From DATEHQ01 sp035279525 (GTDB taxonomy: Bacteria > Chloroflexota > Dormibacteria > Dormibacterales > Dormibacteraceae): DNA of 5,315 nt. The DNA is taken from assembly GCA_035279525.1 (NCBI GenBank), contig DATEHQ010000044.1:1-5315 (forward strand), read 5' to 3'. A program made the position numbers and the translations under genes. Positions 1 to 5,315 of this stretch are shown one piece after another; position 1 is the stretch's first letter, and every line of letters starts with the position of its first letter. A model generated the notes under the pieces. It ran no database searches and was not told where the DNA came from. It was given only the letters and a program-made list of their open reading frames with translations.

Positions 1-2
1 CC

Positions 3-662
3 CGCTGGACCAGGCTCTATCTCGATCCGGGCGGACACGCCCTGCGGCCGGAGCCCCCGAAGCAGGCGGGCAGCGCGAGCTACGCGGCGCTCGGCGACGG
101 CCTCACGTTCATGTCCGCGCCTTTCGAGGAGGAGACCGAGATCACCGGGCCGCTCGCGGCGCGGCTCTTCCTCTCCTCGTCGACCGCCGACGCCGACGTG
201 TTCCTGGTTTTCCGCGTGTTCACGCCCGACCTGCGCGAGGTCGTGTTCATGGGCGCGATCGACCCGCACACCCCGGTCGCCCAGGGCTGGCTGCGCGCCT
301 CGCACCGCAAGCTCGATCCCCGGCTCTCCACGGAATTCCGGCCCTATCACAGCCACGACCGGCCCCAGCCGCTCGAGCCGGGGGAGGTCGTCCAGCTCGA
401 CGTGGAGATCTGGCCGACCTCGATCGTCGTTCCCGCCGGGCACCGGGTCGCGCTCTCGGTGCGCGGAAGGGACTACGAATGGCAGCGCTCCACCGGGGCG
501 CGCCTCTCGAACTTCAAGAACGAGTTGCGCGGCTGCGGGCCCTTCCTGCATGATGATCCGCGCGACCGCCCGCCCGAGTTGTTCGGCGGGCGCAACACGC
601 TCCACGCGGGCCAGGGAAGGGAGTCCTACGTGCTCCTTCCCGTGATACCGCCGAAAGGCTGA
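3..662 (+). CDS. CocE/NonD family hydrolase, C-terminal part (5' end outside window)
   Basis: This is the 3' end of a hydrolase of the CocE/NonD group (X-Pro dipeptidyl-peptidase, cocaine esterase and acylase-like serine hydrolases). The frame is open from position 3, giving 219 residues with no start; the ATG at 111 is internal because family-like sequence (WTRLYLDPGG) precedes it. Only the C-terminal jelly-roll domain is present. Visible hallmarks are an F-x-S-x-P-type entry strand followed by ITGPLAARLFLSSS, the block GWLRASHRKLDP (285-320), RPYHSHD (about 339-359), VEIWPTSIVV, GHRVALSV, and the ending HDDPRDRP...SYVLLPVIP. Full-length relatives have roughly 550-650 residues, with the Ser-Asp-His alpha/beta-hydrolase core in the missing N-terminal part, so the catalytic residues cannot be checked. 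The family cleaves ester or amide bonds; the substrate is unknown. It ends 9 bases before the isomerase gene, which suggests co-transcription. Confidence 0.87.
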   Translation, partial: RWTRLYLDPGGHALRPEPPKQAGSASYAALGDGLTFMSAPFEEETEITGPLAARLFLSSSTADADVFLVFRVFTPDLREVVFMGAIDPHTPVAQGWLRASHRKLDPRLSTEFRPYHSHDRPQPLEPGEVVQLDVEIWPTSIVVPAGHRVALSVRGRDYEWQRSTGARLSNFKNELRGCGPFLHDDPRDRPPELFGGRNTLHAGQGRESYVLLPVIPPKG

Positions 663-667
663 GGAGG
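663..667 (+). promoter_or_regulatory. Ribosome binding site for the maiA-like gene
   Basis: GGAGG directly follows the hydrolase stop codon (TGA, 660-662) and lies 4 bases before the GTG at 672. It decides the GTG start, because no in-frame ATG occurs before the conserved N-terminal glutathione-binding region. Confidence 0.75.
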
Positions 668-671
668 CGAA

Positions 672-1331
672 GTGAAGCTCTATGGATTCTGGCGCTCGCT
701 CGCGACCTACCGCGTGCGCACTGCGCTCGCGCTGAAGGGCGTTCCGGTGGAGCAGGTCTCCGTCAACCTGCTCGAGGGGAAGCAGCACTCCGCCGACTAC
801 AAGGCGCTCAATCCCCAGAGCGTGGTGCCGGCGCTGGTGGTCGACGGCCACGCGCCGCTGTTCCAGTCGATGGCGATCCTGGAATACATCGAGGAAACCC
901 ACCCGGAGCCGCCGCTGCTGCCGAAGGACCCCCTGGGCCGCGCGCGCGTGCGCGGCCTCGCGCAGATCGTCGTCGCCGACGGCCACCCGCTGGTGGTGCC
1001 CCGGATCCGGGGATATCTGGAGAAGGAAATGCGCCAGGACGAGCCGGCGCGCAACCGGTGGCTGGCGCACTGGACGCAGAAGGCGCTGGAGGCCCTCGAG
1101 GCCCACCTCGCGAAGGAGAAGGAGACGGGGCGCTTCAGCCACGGCGACTCGGTCACGATCGCCGACATCTGCCTCGCCTCGCAGGTCTTCGGCGCGCAGT
1201 TCTTCAACGTCGCGACCGGCGGCGCGCCGACGGTGATGCGGATTTTCGGGGAATGCATGAAAATCGACGCTTTCGACCGTTCGCAGCCCCTCAAGCAACC
1301 GGATGCACCCAGGACGCCGCCGACCCACTGA
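672..1331 (+). CDS. maiA: Maleylacetoacetate/maleylpyruvate isomerase, zeta-class GST
   Basis: A 219-residue cytoplasmic protein of the zeta-class glutathione S-transferase family, whose usual length is about 210-220. These enzymes use glutathione to isomerise a cis double bond: maleylacetoacetate to fumarylacetoacetate in tyrosine/homogentisate breakdown, or maleylpyruvate to fumarylpyruvate in the gentisate pathway. The thioredoxin-like N-terminal domain (about 1-78) carries the family motif as RSLATYRVRTAL (8-19), the Val-Pro turn at 52-53 and the Gln-Ser glutathione contact at 65-66. The helical C-terminal domain (about 85-210) has the N-capping box SVTIAD and the typical ending KQPDAP. 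Within the usual Ser-Ser-Cys/Ala-x-Trp/Tyr-Arg-Val-Arg motif, the first Ser (S9) is kept but the second is Leu10. The start is GTG. Neighbouring hydrolase and importer genes suggest catabolism of an imported compound. The choice between maleylacetoacetate, maleylpyruvate or another glutathione-dependent reaction is not decided by sequence. Confidence 0.88.
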   Translation: MKLYGFWRSLATYRVRTALALKGVPVEQVSVNLLEGKQHSADYKALNPQSVVPALVVDGHAPLFQSMAILEYIEETHPEPPLLPKDPLGRARVRGLAQIVVADGHPLVVPRIRGYLEKEMRQDEPARNRWLAHWTQKALEALEAHLAKEKETGRFSHGDSVTIADICLASQVFGAQFFNVATGGAPTVMRIFGECMKIDAFDRSQPLKQPDAPRTPPTH

Positions 1332-1340
1332 TCACGCAAA

Positions 1341-1345
1341 GGAGG
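1341..1345 (+). promoter_or_regulatory. Strong ribosome binding site for the binding-protein gene
   Basis: GGAGG within an AAAGGAGGAGGG purine run lies 7 bases before ATG 1353. It is the best Shine-Dalgarno sequence in the window, as expected for a periplasmic binding protein made in excess. It contrasts with the absence of any such site before the livH-like gene. Confidence 0.8.
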
Positions 1346-1352
1346 AGGGACC

Positions 1353-2603
1353 ATGACATTCAATCGCAGGCGATTCATCCAGGCCACGGGCGCGGGATTG
1401 GGCGCCAGCGCGCTGGGCATTTCCGCGCCGGGCCGCGCGCAGAGCGGGCCGATCCGGCTCGGCCTCATGACGGTGAAGACCGGACCGCTCGCCTCCGGCG
1501 GCATCGACATGGAGCGCGCGCTGGTGCAGTACCTGAAGGAGCACAACAACACCATGGCGGGGCGCAAGGTCGACCTCGTCGTCGGCGATTCCGGCGGGGT
1601 GCCCGCGCAGGCGCGCACCAAGATCCAGGAGCTGGTCGAGCGCGACAAGATCCAGATCATGATCGGGCCGCTCGACACCGCGTCCGCGCTCGCCGCGGAC
1701 GACTACATCCGCCAGGCGCACCTGCTGACCCTCTCGGTCGCCGCGGCCGAGGACATGACGCAGCGCAAGCCCAACCCCTGGTTCACGCGCGGTACCTCGA
1801 CGTCCTCGCAGAGCGCGATGCCGCTCGCGGACTACTGCGCCAAGACCCTGAAGTACAAGCGCATGGTGACGCTGGCCGACGACATCGCCTACGGGCACGA
1901 GATGTGCGCCGGCTTCCAGCGCGTGTTCGAGGACGCCGGCGGCAAGATCGTGCAGAAGCTGTTTCCGCCGCTCACCGTTCCCGACTATGGAACGTACATC
2001 GCCCAGCTCAAGACCAACGTGGATGGGATCTTCCTCGGTTCCGCGGGCTCGAACGGCTTCCGCTTCTACAGGCAGTTCAACGAGTACGGCCTGCGCGGCA
2101 AGATCGCGGTGGTCGGCGGCATGACGGCGTTCGACGAGGCGGTGCTGCGCAACATGGGAGACGAGGCGCTGGGGATCATCACCTCGTGCTGGTACTCGGC
2201 CGAGATCGAGAACGCGATCAACAAGCGTTTCGCCGCGAACTTCCGCGTCGACTGGGGCTACGATCCCGGGTTCTACGCCGCGGCGACCTACGTCGAGGCG
2301 GCGGTGCTCGACGCCACGCTGCAGAAGATCCACGGCAAGATCGAGGACAAGGAGGCCTTCATGAAGGCCGTGCGCTCGATCTCGGTCGACACGGCCCGCG
2401 GGCCGGTGCGCTTCGACCACCTCGGCAACGTGGTCGGCAACGTCTACATCCGCAAGGTCGAGCGCAAGGACGGGCGGCTGGTGAACCGCGTCATCCACAC
2501 CTACCCGAACGTGAGCCAGTTCTGGACCTACAAGGAGGCCGAGTTCCTCAAGAACCCGGTGTACTCGCGCGACTGGCCGCCGGCGAAGAACCTCGAGCCC
2601 TAG
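1353..2603 (+). CDS. HAAT-family ABC transporter substrate-binding protein with Tat signal
   Basis: A 416-residue periplasmic binding protein of the LivJ/LivK type (Peripla_BP_6 fold). It captures the substrate and delivers it to the permease pair encoded downstream. The N-terminus is a twin-arginine signal: NRRRFIQ (4-10) matches the S/T-R-R-x-F-L-K pattern, followed by a Gly/Ala-rich hydrophobic stretch and a likely cleavage after GRA (about residue 29). The mature part opens with PIRLGLMTVKTGPLASGG, the usual first strand and ligand loop. It continues with a first-lobe strand motif IQIMIGPLDTASALA, the second-lobe DDIAYGHEM region and TARGPVRFDHLGNVVGNVYI near the end, all typical of the family. 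Length is normal for this group. The start has a strong Shine-Dalgarno 7 bases upstream and begins 21 bases after the isomerase. An intrinsic terminator follows the stop. The ligand is unknown: members bind branched-chain amino acids, amides, urea or aromatic acids, and the context favours a catabolic substrate. Confidence 0.92.
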   Translation: MTFNRRRFIQATGAGLGASALGISAPGRAQSGPIRLGLMTVKTGPLASGGIDMERALVQYLKEHNNTMAGRKVDLVVGDSGGVPAQARTKIQELVERDKIQIMIGPLDTASALAADDYIRQAHLLTLSVAAAEDMTQRKPNPWFTRGTSTSSQSAMPLADYCAKTLKYKRMVTLADDIAYGHEMCAGFQRVFEDAGGKIVQKLFPPLTVPDYGTYIAQLKTNVDGIFLGSAGSNGFRFYRQFNEYGLRGKIAVVGGMTAFDEAVLRNMGDEALGIITSCWYSAEIENAINKRFAANFRVDWGYDPGFYAAATYVEAAVLDATLQKIHGKIEDKEAFMKAVRSISVDTARGPVRFDHLGNVVGNVYIRKVERKDGRLVNRVIHTYPNVSQFWTYKEAEFLKNPVYSRDWPPAKNLEP

Positions 2604-2620
2604 AAACGAGTCGAACCTCC

Positions 2621-2646
2621 GGGCCGGCGCGTCCGGCCCTTTTTTT
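2621..2646 (+). terminator. Intrinsic (Rho-independent) terminator between binding protein and permease
   Basis: A perfect 7-bp all-G/C stem, GGGCCGG (2621-2627) pairing with CCGGCCC (2633-2639), has a 5-base loop (2628-2632) and runs straight into seven T (2640-2646). It begins 17 bases after the stop of the binding-protein gene. The reverse strand has no T-run after the hairpin, so it acts in the + direction only. The last T is adjacent to the GTG of the livH-like gene, so that gene and everything after it can be transcribed from the upstream promoter only by read-through. Expected result: abundant binding-protein mRNA protected at its 3' end, and less mRNA for the membrane and ATPase subunits. 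Confidence 0.88.
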
Positions 2647-3507
2647 GTGCAGTACTGGATCATCCAAACGCTGAACAGCCTCGCCCTGGGCGGGCTGCTG
2701 TTCCTGCTCGCCGCGGGCTTCTCGCTCATCTTCGGGCTGATGCGCATCGCCAACCTGACGCACGGGTCGCTGTACATGCTGGGCGCCTACGTCGGAGTCA
2801 CGGTGCTCAAGTTCGTGCCGAACCTCTGGCTCGCGGCGCTGATCGGCGGGGCGGTGATCGCGGTTTTCGGCGGGCTGATCGAGCGCTTCATCCTCAGGGC
2901 GCTTGCCGGCAACGCGCTGGGCCAGGTGCTGGTGACGCTCGGGATCTCCTTCATCGTCGCCGATTTCTGCCTCATCGCCTGGGGCGGGGACCCGATCCCG
3001 GTGCAGACGCCGGCGGCGCTGCAGGCGCCGCTTCGCATCGGCGGCGTCGCATTCCCGACCTACCGGCTGGTGGTGCTCGCCATCGCCGTCGTCACGGCGA
3101 TCACCCTGTACCTTCTGATGGAGCGCACGCGCATCGGCGCCATGATCCGGGCGGGCGTCGACGACATGCAGATGGCGCGCGCCGTGGGCATCCCCGTGTC
3201 GAAGCTCTTCACCGCGGTGTTCTGCCTGGGCGCCGCCCTCGCGGGAGCGGGGGGCATCGTCGGAGGACCGATCATGTCGGCGTATCCGGGCCTGGACGCG
3301 GACATGCTCCCGCTCGCCCTCATCGTCGTGATCCTGGGCGGGGTCGGCAGCCTGCTCGGCGCCTTCGTCGGCAGCTTCCTCATCGGCGCGATCTACACCT
3401 TCGGAACCGCGCTGCTCCCCGACCTCGCGTACGTGATCCTGTTCCTGCCGATGATCGTGGTCATCGCGTTCCGCCCGCGAGGCCTGTTCGGGCGCCAGAC
3501 CGTATGA
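2647..3507 (+). CDS. livH: LivH-like branched-chain amino acid-type ABC permease
   Basis: A 286-residue inner-membrane permease of the BPD_transp_2 family, one half of the importer's transmembrane channel. Hydrophobic segments appear at about 10-31, 43-76 (probably two), 91-112, 138-157, 187-210, 222-250 and 258-276. Family hallmarks are LLFLLAAGFSLIFGLMRIANLTHG (17-40, where relatives usually read NLAHG), the cytoplasmic ATPase-coupling stretch TRIGAMIRAG...MARAVGI (161-182), the ILGGVGSLLGAFVG block (229-242) and the ending FRPRGLFGR. The GTG start is chosen because LivH relatives begin with a similar short x-x-x-W/F-x-I-Q-x-L-N segment and a later Met would remove the first helix. No Shine-Dalgarno is visible: the bases before GTG are the T-run of the terminator. 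The gene overlaps the next one by 4 bases. The symbol indicates family only; the substrate is not proven to be a branched-chain amino acid. Confidence 0.92.
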   Translation: MQYWIIQTLNSLALGGLLFLLAAGFSLIFGLMRIANLTHGSLYMLGAYVGVTVLKFVPNLWLAALIGGAVIAVFGGLIERFILRALAGNALGQVLVTLGISFIVADFCLIAWGGDPIPVQTPAALQAPLRIGGVAFPTYRLVVLAIAVVTAITLYLLMERTRIGAMIRAGVDDMQMARAVGIPVSKLFTAVFCLGAALAGAGGIVGGPIMSAYPGLDADMLPLALIVVILGGVGSLLGAFVGSFLIGAIYTFGTALLPDLAYVILFLPMIVVIAFRPRGLFGRQTV

Positions 3508-4433
3508 GCAGGGCCGCGTGGATCCTGCTCGCGGTCGCCCTGGCCGGATTCCCCTGGGTCGCGGGCGAGTACTACGTCAACCTCACCAGCCAGATCTTCA
3601 TCGCCGCGATCTTCGCCGCGAGCCTCAACCTGCTCGTCGGCTACGGGGGCCTGCCGTCGCTCGGCCACGCCTCCTGGCTGGGGCTGGCCGCGTACATCTC
3701 GGCCTGGATGTCCCTCAAGCTCGGCCTCGGCCACTGGCTCACCGCACCGGCCGCGCTGCTCGGGGCGACGCTCATCGCGTGCGCGTTCGGGTGGGTGTCC
3801 CTGCGCGCGACCGGCCTGGGGTTTCTCATGATCACGCTGGCGCTGTCGCAGGTGCTGTGGGGCACCGCGTATCGCTGGGTGTCGGTCACCGACGGCGACA
3901 ACGGGCTGCGCGGCCTCACGCGTCCGATGCCCTTCGGCATCAGCCTCGACGGCGCGACCTCGTTCTACTACTTCGCGCTCGTCGTGACCGTCGTCGCGAT
4001 CGCCCTCATGGCGGCGTTCGTCGCCTCGCCCTTCGGCGCCGCGCTGCGCGGCACCCGCGACCAGCCGCGGCGCATGGGCGCGCTCGGCCACGCCGTGTGG
4101 ACGGTGCGCTGGATCACGTTCGTCTACTCCGCGTTCTGGGGCGCGGTGTCGGGCCTGCTGTTCGTGTACTACAACAAGTACATCCATCCGGCCTCGCTCT
4201 CGATCACCACCTCGGCCGAGGCGCTGCTCGGGGTCATCGCGGGAGGCTCGGGAACGCTCGCCGGCCCCATCGTCGGCGCGGCCATCGTGATGCTCATGAA
4301 GAACTACGTATCCGCCTACGTCGAGCGGTGGAACATGCTCATGGGCTTCGTGTTCGTGGTCATCGTGATCTTCATGCCCGAGGGCGTGGTGCCGGGCGTG
4401 CGGCGCCTGTGGACGCGCTGGAGATCGCGATGA
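3504..4433 (+). CDS. livM: LivM-like branched-chain amino acid-type ABC permease
   Basis: A 309-residue inner-membrane permease, partner of the LivH-like subunit in the heterodimeric channel. It shows about eight to ten hydrophobic segments (for example 5-20, 30-48, 52-75, 79-98, 105-122, 153-173, 202-223, 238-268, 277-292). Family motifs are NLLVGYGGLPSLGHASWLG (42-60; the common form is GYAGLLSLGHA), FLMITLALSQVLW (107-119), the external loop VTDGDNGLRGLTRP (128-141) and the cytoplasmic coupling stretch ALRGTRDQPRRMGALGH (180-196). AGGSGTLAGPIVGA (246-259) precedes the last helices. It lacks the N-terminal extension of E. coli LivM (about 425 residues), as most family members do. The start codon overlaps the livH stop as ATGA and has no clear Shine-Dalgarno, which points to translational coupling with livH. 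Confidence 0.92.
   Translation: MSRAAWILLAVALAGFPWVAGEYYVNLTSQIFIAAIFAASLNLLVGYGGLPSLGHASWLGLAAYISAWMSLKLGLGHWLTAPAALLGATLIACAFGWVSLRATGLGFLMITLALSQVLWGTAYRWVSVTDGDNGLRGLTRPMPFGISLDGATSFYYFALVVTVVAIALMAAFVASPFGAALRGTRDQPRRMGALGHAVWTVRWITFVYSAFWGAVSGLLFVYYNKYIHPASLSITTSAEALLGVIAGGSGTLAGPIVGAAIVMLMKNYVSAYVERWNMLMGFVFVVIVIFMPEGVVPGVRRLWTRWRSR
4420..4423 (+). promoter_or_regulatory. Ribosome binding site for the livG-like gene
   Basis: GGAG inside the end of livM lies 6 bases before ATG 4430. It helps place the livG start: the same frame is open far upstream (to about 3518), but that upstream part is a shadow of livM, and family sequence (LQLEKLHKSFGG) begins only after 4430. Confidence 0.65.
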
Positions 4434-5170
4434 CGCCGGCGCTGCAGCTCGAGAAGCTGCACAAGTCCTTCGGCGGCCTCCCGGCGATGAACGGGGTGTC
4501 GCTGTCGGTGATGCCCGGAGAGCGGCGCCTGATCATAGGACCCAACGGCGCCGGGAAGACCACGCTGTTCAACCTGATCACGGGCGACCTCCCGCGCGAC
4601 AGCGGCACGATCCGCCTGTTCGGCGACGAGGTCTCGAGGTTGAAGCCGCACCAGCGCGCCCACCGCGGCCTCGCGCGCACCTACCAGATCATCACGCTGT
4701 TTCCCCGGGACACGCTCAAGCACAACATCGTGCTGTCGCTGCTCGGCTTGCGCTCCGAGCGCTGGGGAGCGTTCCGCGCGCTCGCGAGCTACACCGGGCT
4801 CGACGCGCAGGCCGGCGAGGTGCTGAGGCTGGTCGGCCTGGAGCACCTCGCGCAGCGTCCGATCGGCGAGGTCGCGTACGGAGACAAGCGGCGCGTGGAG
4901 ATCGCGATGGCGCTCGCGCAGAATCCGAAGCTGCTGCTCCTCGACGAGCCGCTCGCGGGACTGTCGCGGGAGGAGCGCGCGTCGGTGAAGGAGCTGGTGT
5001 CGCGCATACCGCGCGAGACCACGGTGGTGATGATCGAGCACGACATGGACACCGCGCTCGACCTGGCCGAGCGCATCACCGTGCTGCACTACGGCAGCGT
5101 GATCGTCGAGGGGACGCGCGCCGAGATCATCGCCGATCCGAAGACTCGCGAGGTCTATCTCGGAGACTAG
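4430..5170 (+). CDS. livG: LivG-like ABC transporter ATP-binding protein
   Basis: A 246-residue cytoplasmic ATPase that, paired with the LivF-like subunit, powers the importer. The nucleotide-binding domain is complete: Walker A GPNGAGKTT (37-45), Q-loop Gln86 in ARTYQI, signature VAYGDKRR (148-155), Walker B LLLLDEP (168-174), D-loop AGLS (176-179) and switch His204 in MIEHDM. The signature reads VAYGD where the general ABC form is LSGGQ. LivG proteins typically have LAYGQ or LSYGD, so only the first Val is slightly unusual. The segment FPRDTLKHNIVLSLLGL after the Q-loop belongs to the LivG-type helical region. The C-terminus (GTRAEIIADPKTREVYLGD) matches the usual LivG ending. The start ATG overlaps the livM stop as ATGA and has GGAG 6 bases upstream. 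The stop codon is directly followed by the GTG of the next gene. Length is close to that of E. coli LivG (255). Confidence 0.94.
   Translation: MTPALQLEKLHKSFGGLPAMNGVSLSVMPGERRLIIGPNGAGKTTLFNLITGDLPRDSGTIRLFGDEVSRLKPHQRAHRGLARTYQIITLFPRDTLKHNIVLSLLGLRSERWGAFRALASYTGLDAQAGEVLRLVGLEHLAQRPIGEVAYGDKRRVEIAMALAQNPKLLLLDEPLAGLSREERASVKELVSRIPRETTVVMIEHDMDTALDLAERITVLHYGSVIVEGTRAEIIADPKTREVYLGD
5162..5165 (+). promoter_or_regulatory. Ribosome binding site for the livF-like gene
   Basis: GGAG in the last codons of livG lies 5 bases before GTG 5171. It supports this GTG, which immediately follows the livG stop (TAG, 5168-5170), as the start of livF. Confidence 0.65.
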
Positions 5171-5315
5171 GTGAACGAGGCCCTTGCACTGTCGGGAGTG
5201 GACGCGCTCTACGGCGAGAGCCACGTGCTGCACGAGGTGTCGTTCACGCTGAACGCCGGGAAGGTGCTGGCGCTCCTCGGGCGGAACGGCGCGGGCAAGA
5301 CCACCTGCATGAGCG
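5171..5315 (+). CDS. livF: LivF-like ABC transporter ATP-binding protein, N-terminal part (3' end outside window)
   Basis: The first 48 residues of a second ABC ATPase, cut by the window edge. The frame from GTG 5171 reads a typical LivF opening: LSGVDALYGESHVLHEVSF (7-25), an A-loop-like aromatic residue at Tyr14, then VLALLGRNGAGKTT with Walker A GRNGAGKTT (37-45). Relatives usually have about 230-240 residues, so most of the protein, including the signature and Walker B motifs, lies beyond the window. The zero-base junction with livG and the GGAG in the end of livG indicate the same transcript and probable coupled translation. Position in the order SBP-H-M-G and the GRNGAGKTT form of Walker A separate it from a second LivG. 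The GTG start is well supported by spacing and family alignment. Confidence 0.9.
   Translation, partial: MNEALALSGVDALYGESHVLHEVSFTLNAGKVLALLGRNGAGKTTCMS

Noticed and set aside
111..113. ATG at 111 as the start of the first gene
   Set aside because: The frame continues upstream to the window edge with hydrolase-like sequence (WTRLYLDPGG), so this Met is internal and the gene is truncated only by the window.
1238..1275. A locally A/T-richer patch at the end of the isomerase gene as a promoter for the binding-protein gene
   Set aside because: No pair of -35/-10-like hexamers with proper spacing is visible, and the patch encodes conserved C-terminal isomerase residues.
1058..2674. A 538-codon + strand frame running through the isomerase and binding-protein genes
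   Set aside because: It is an Arg/Gly-rich shadow frame out of register with two well-supported genes and spans the terminator.
1332..2777. A 481-codon open frame on the - strand, opposite the binding-protein gene
   Set aside because: Its Arg/Val/His-rich translation shows no family resemblance, and it is explained by third-position G/C bias of the + strand gene, which has clear family motifs throughout.
3393..4187. A 264-codon - strand frame opposite livM
   Set aside because: Low-complexity Arg/Glu/Gly-rich translation, a typical GC-rich antisense shadow of a convincing membrane protein gene.
3518..4429. An apparent long N-terminal extension of the livG-like ATPase, since the frame is open upstream
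   Set aside because: The upstream part is an Arg/His/Pro-rich shadow of livM. LivG family sequence begins at ATG 4430, which has its own ribosome binding site and the ATGA overlap.
4871..4900. The LivG signature VAYGDKRR as a degenerate, inactive ABC signature
   Set aside because: LivG proteins commonly have LAYGQ or LSYGD here, and the Walker A, Q-loop, Walker B and switch His are all intact, so the ATPase is expected to be active.
4316..5233. A 305-codon - strand frame opposite livG
   Set aside because: It mirrors the codon structure of livG, which has every ABC ATPase motif; no recognisable domain on the - strand.

Overview
The window is GC-rich with strong G/C bias at third codon positions. 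Its protein families and their arrangement fit a soil or water proteobacterium, most likely a betaproteobacterium of the Burkholderiales type. That taxonomic call is inference from sequence style; there is no rRNA or other marker here. All seven supported genes lie on the + strand, and the window is almost fully coding.

Layout. (1) Positions 3-662 are the 3' end of a CocE/NonD-type hydrolase, cut by the window edge. (2) Positions 672-1331 encode a complete zeta-class glutathione S-transferase of the maleylacetoacetate/maleylpyruvate isomerase family. (3) Positions 1353-2603 encode a Tat-type secreted ABC substrate-binding protein of the branched-chain amino acid (LivJ/LivK-like) family. (4) Positions 2604-2646 are the only notable spacer. 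They hold a textbook intrinsic terminator whose T-run ends directly against the next start codon. (5) Positions 2647-3507, 3504-4433, 4430-5170 and 5171-5315 (cut by the edge) encode LivH-, LivM-, LivG- and LivF-like permeases and ATPases. These are packed with two 4-base ATGA overlaps and one zero-base junction.

How it works together. The last five genes form a complete HAAT (hydrophobic amino acid transporter family) ABC importer: one periplasmic binding protein, two inner-membrane subunits and two ATPases. The two enzymes upstream lie on the same strand with short spacers and are probably part of the same unit. A GST-type cis-trans isomerase normally acts after aromatic ring cleavage (homogentisate or gentisate pathway), and CocE/NonD enzymes cleave esters or amides. 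The importer may therefore take up an aromatic or ester/amide carbon source rather than leucine, isoleucine or valine. The substrate cannot be read from the sequence.

The most notable point is the terminator at 2621-2646. It probably makes expression uneven, with much binding protein and less membrane/ATPase complex, and it leaves the livH-like gene with a GTG start and no Shine-Dalgarno sequence. I found no mobile element, CRISPR array, RNA gene or clear new system; most of the window is ordinary catabolic and transport sequence.
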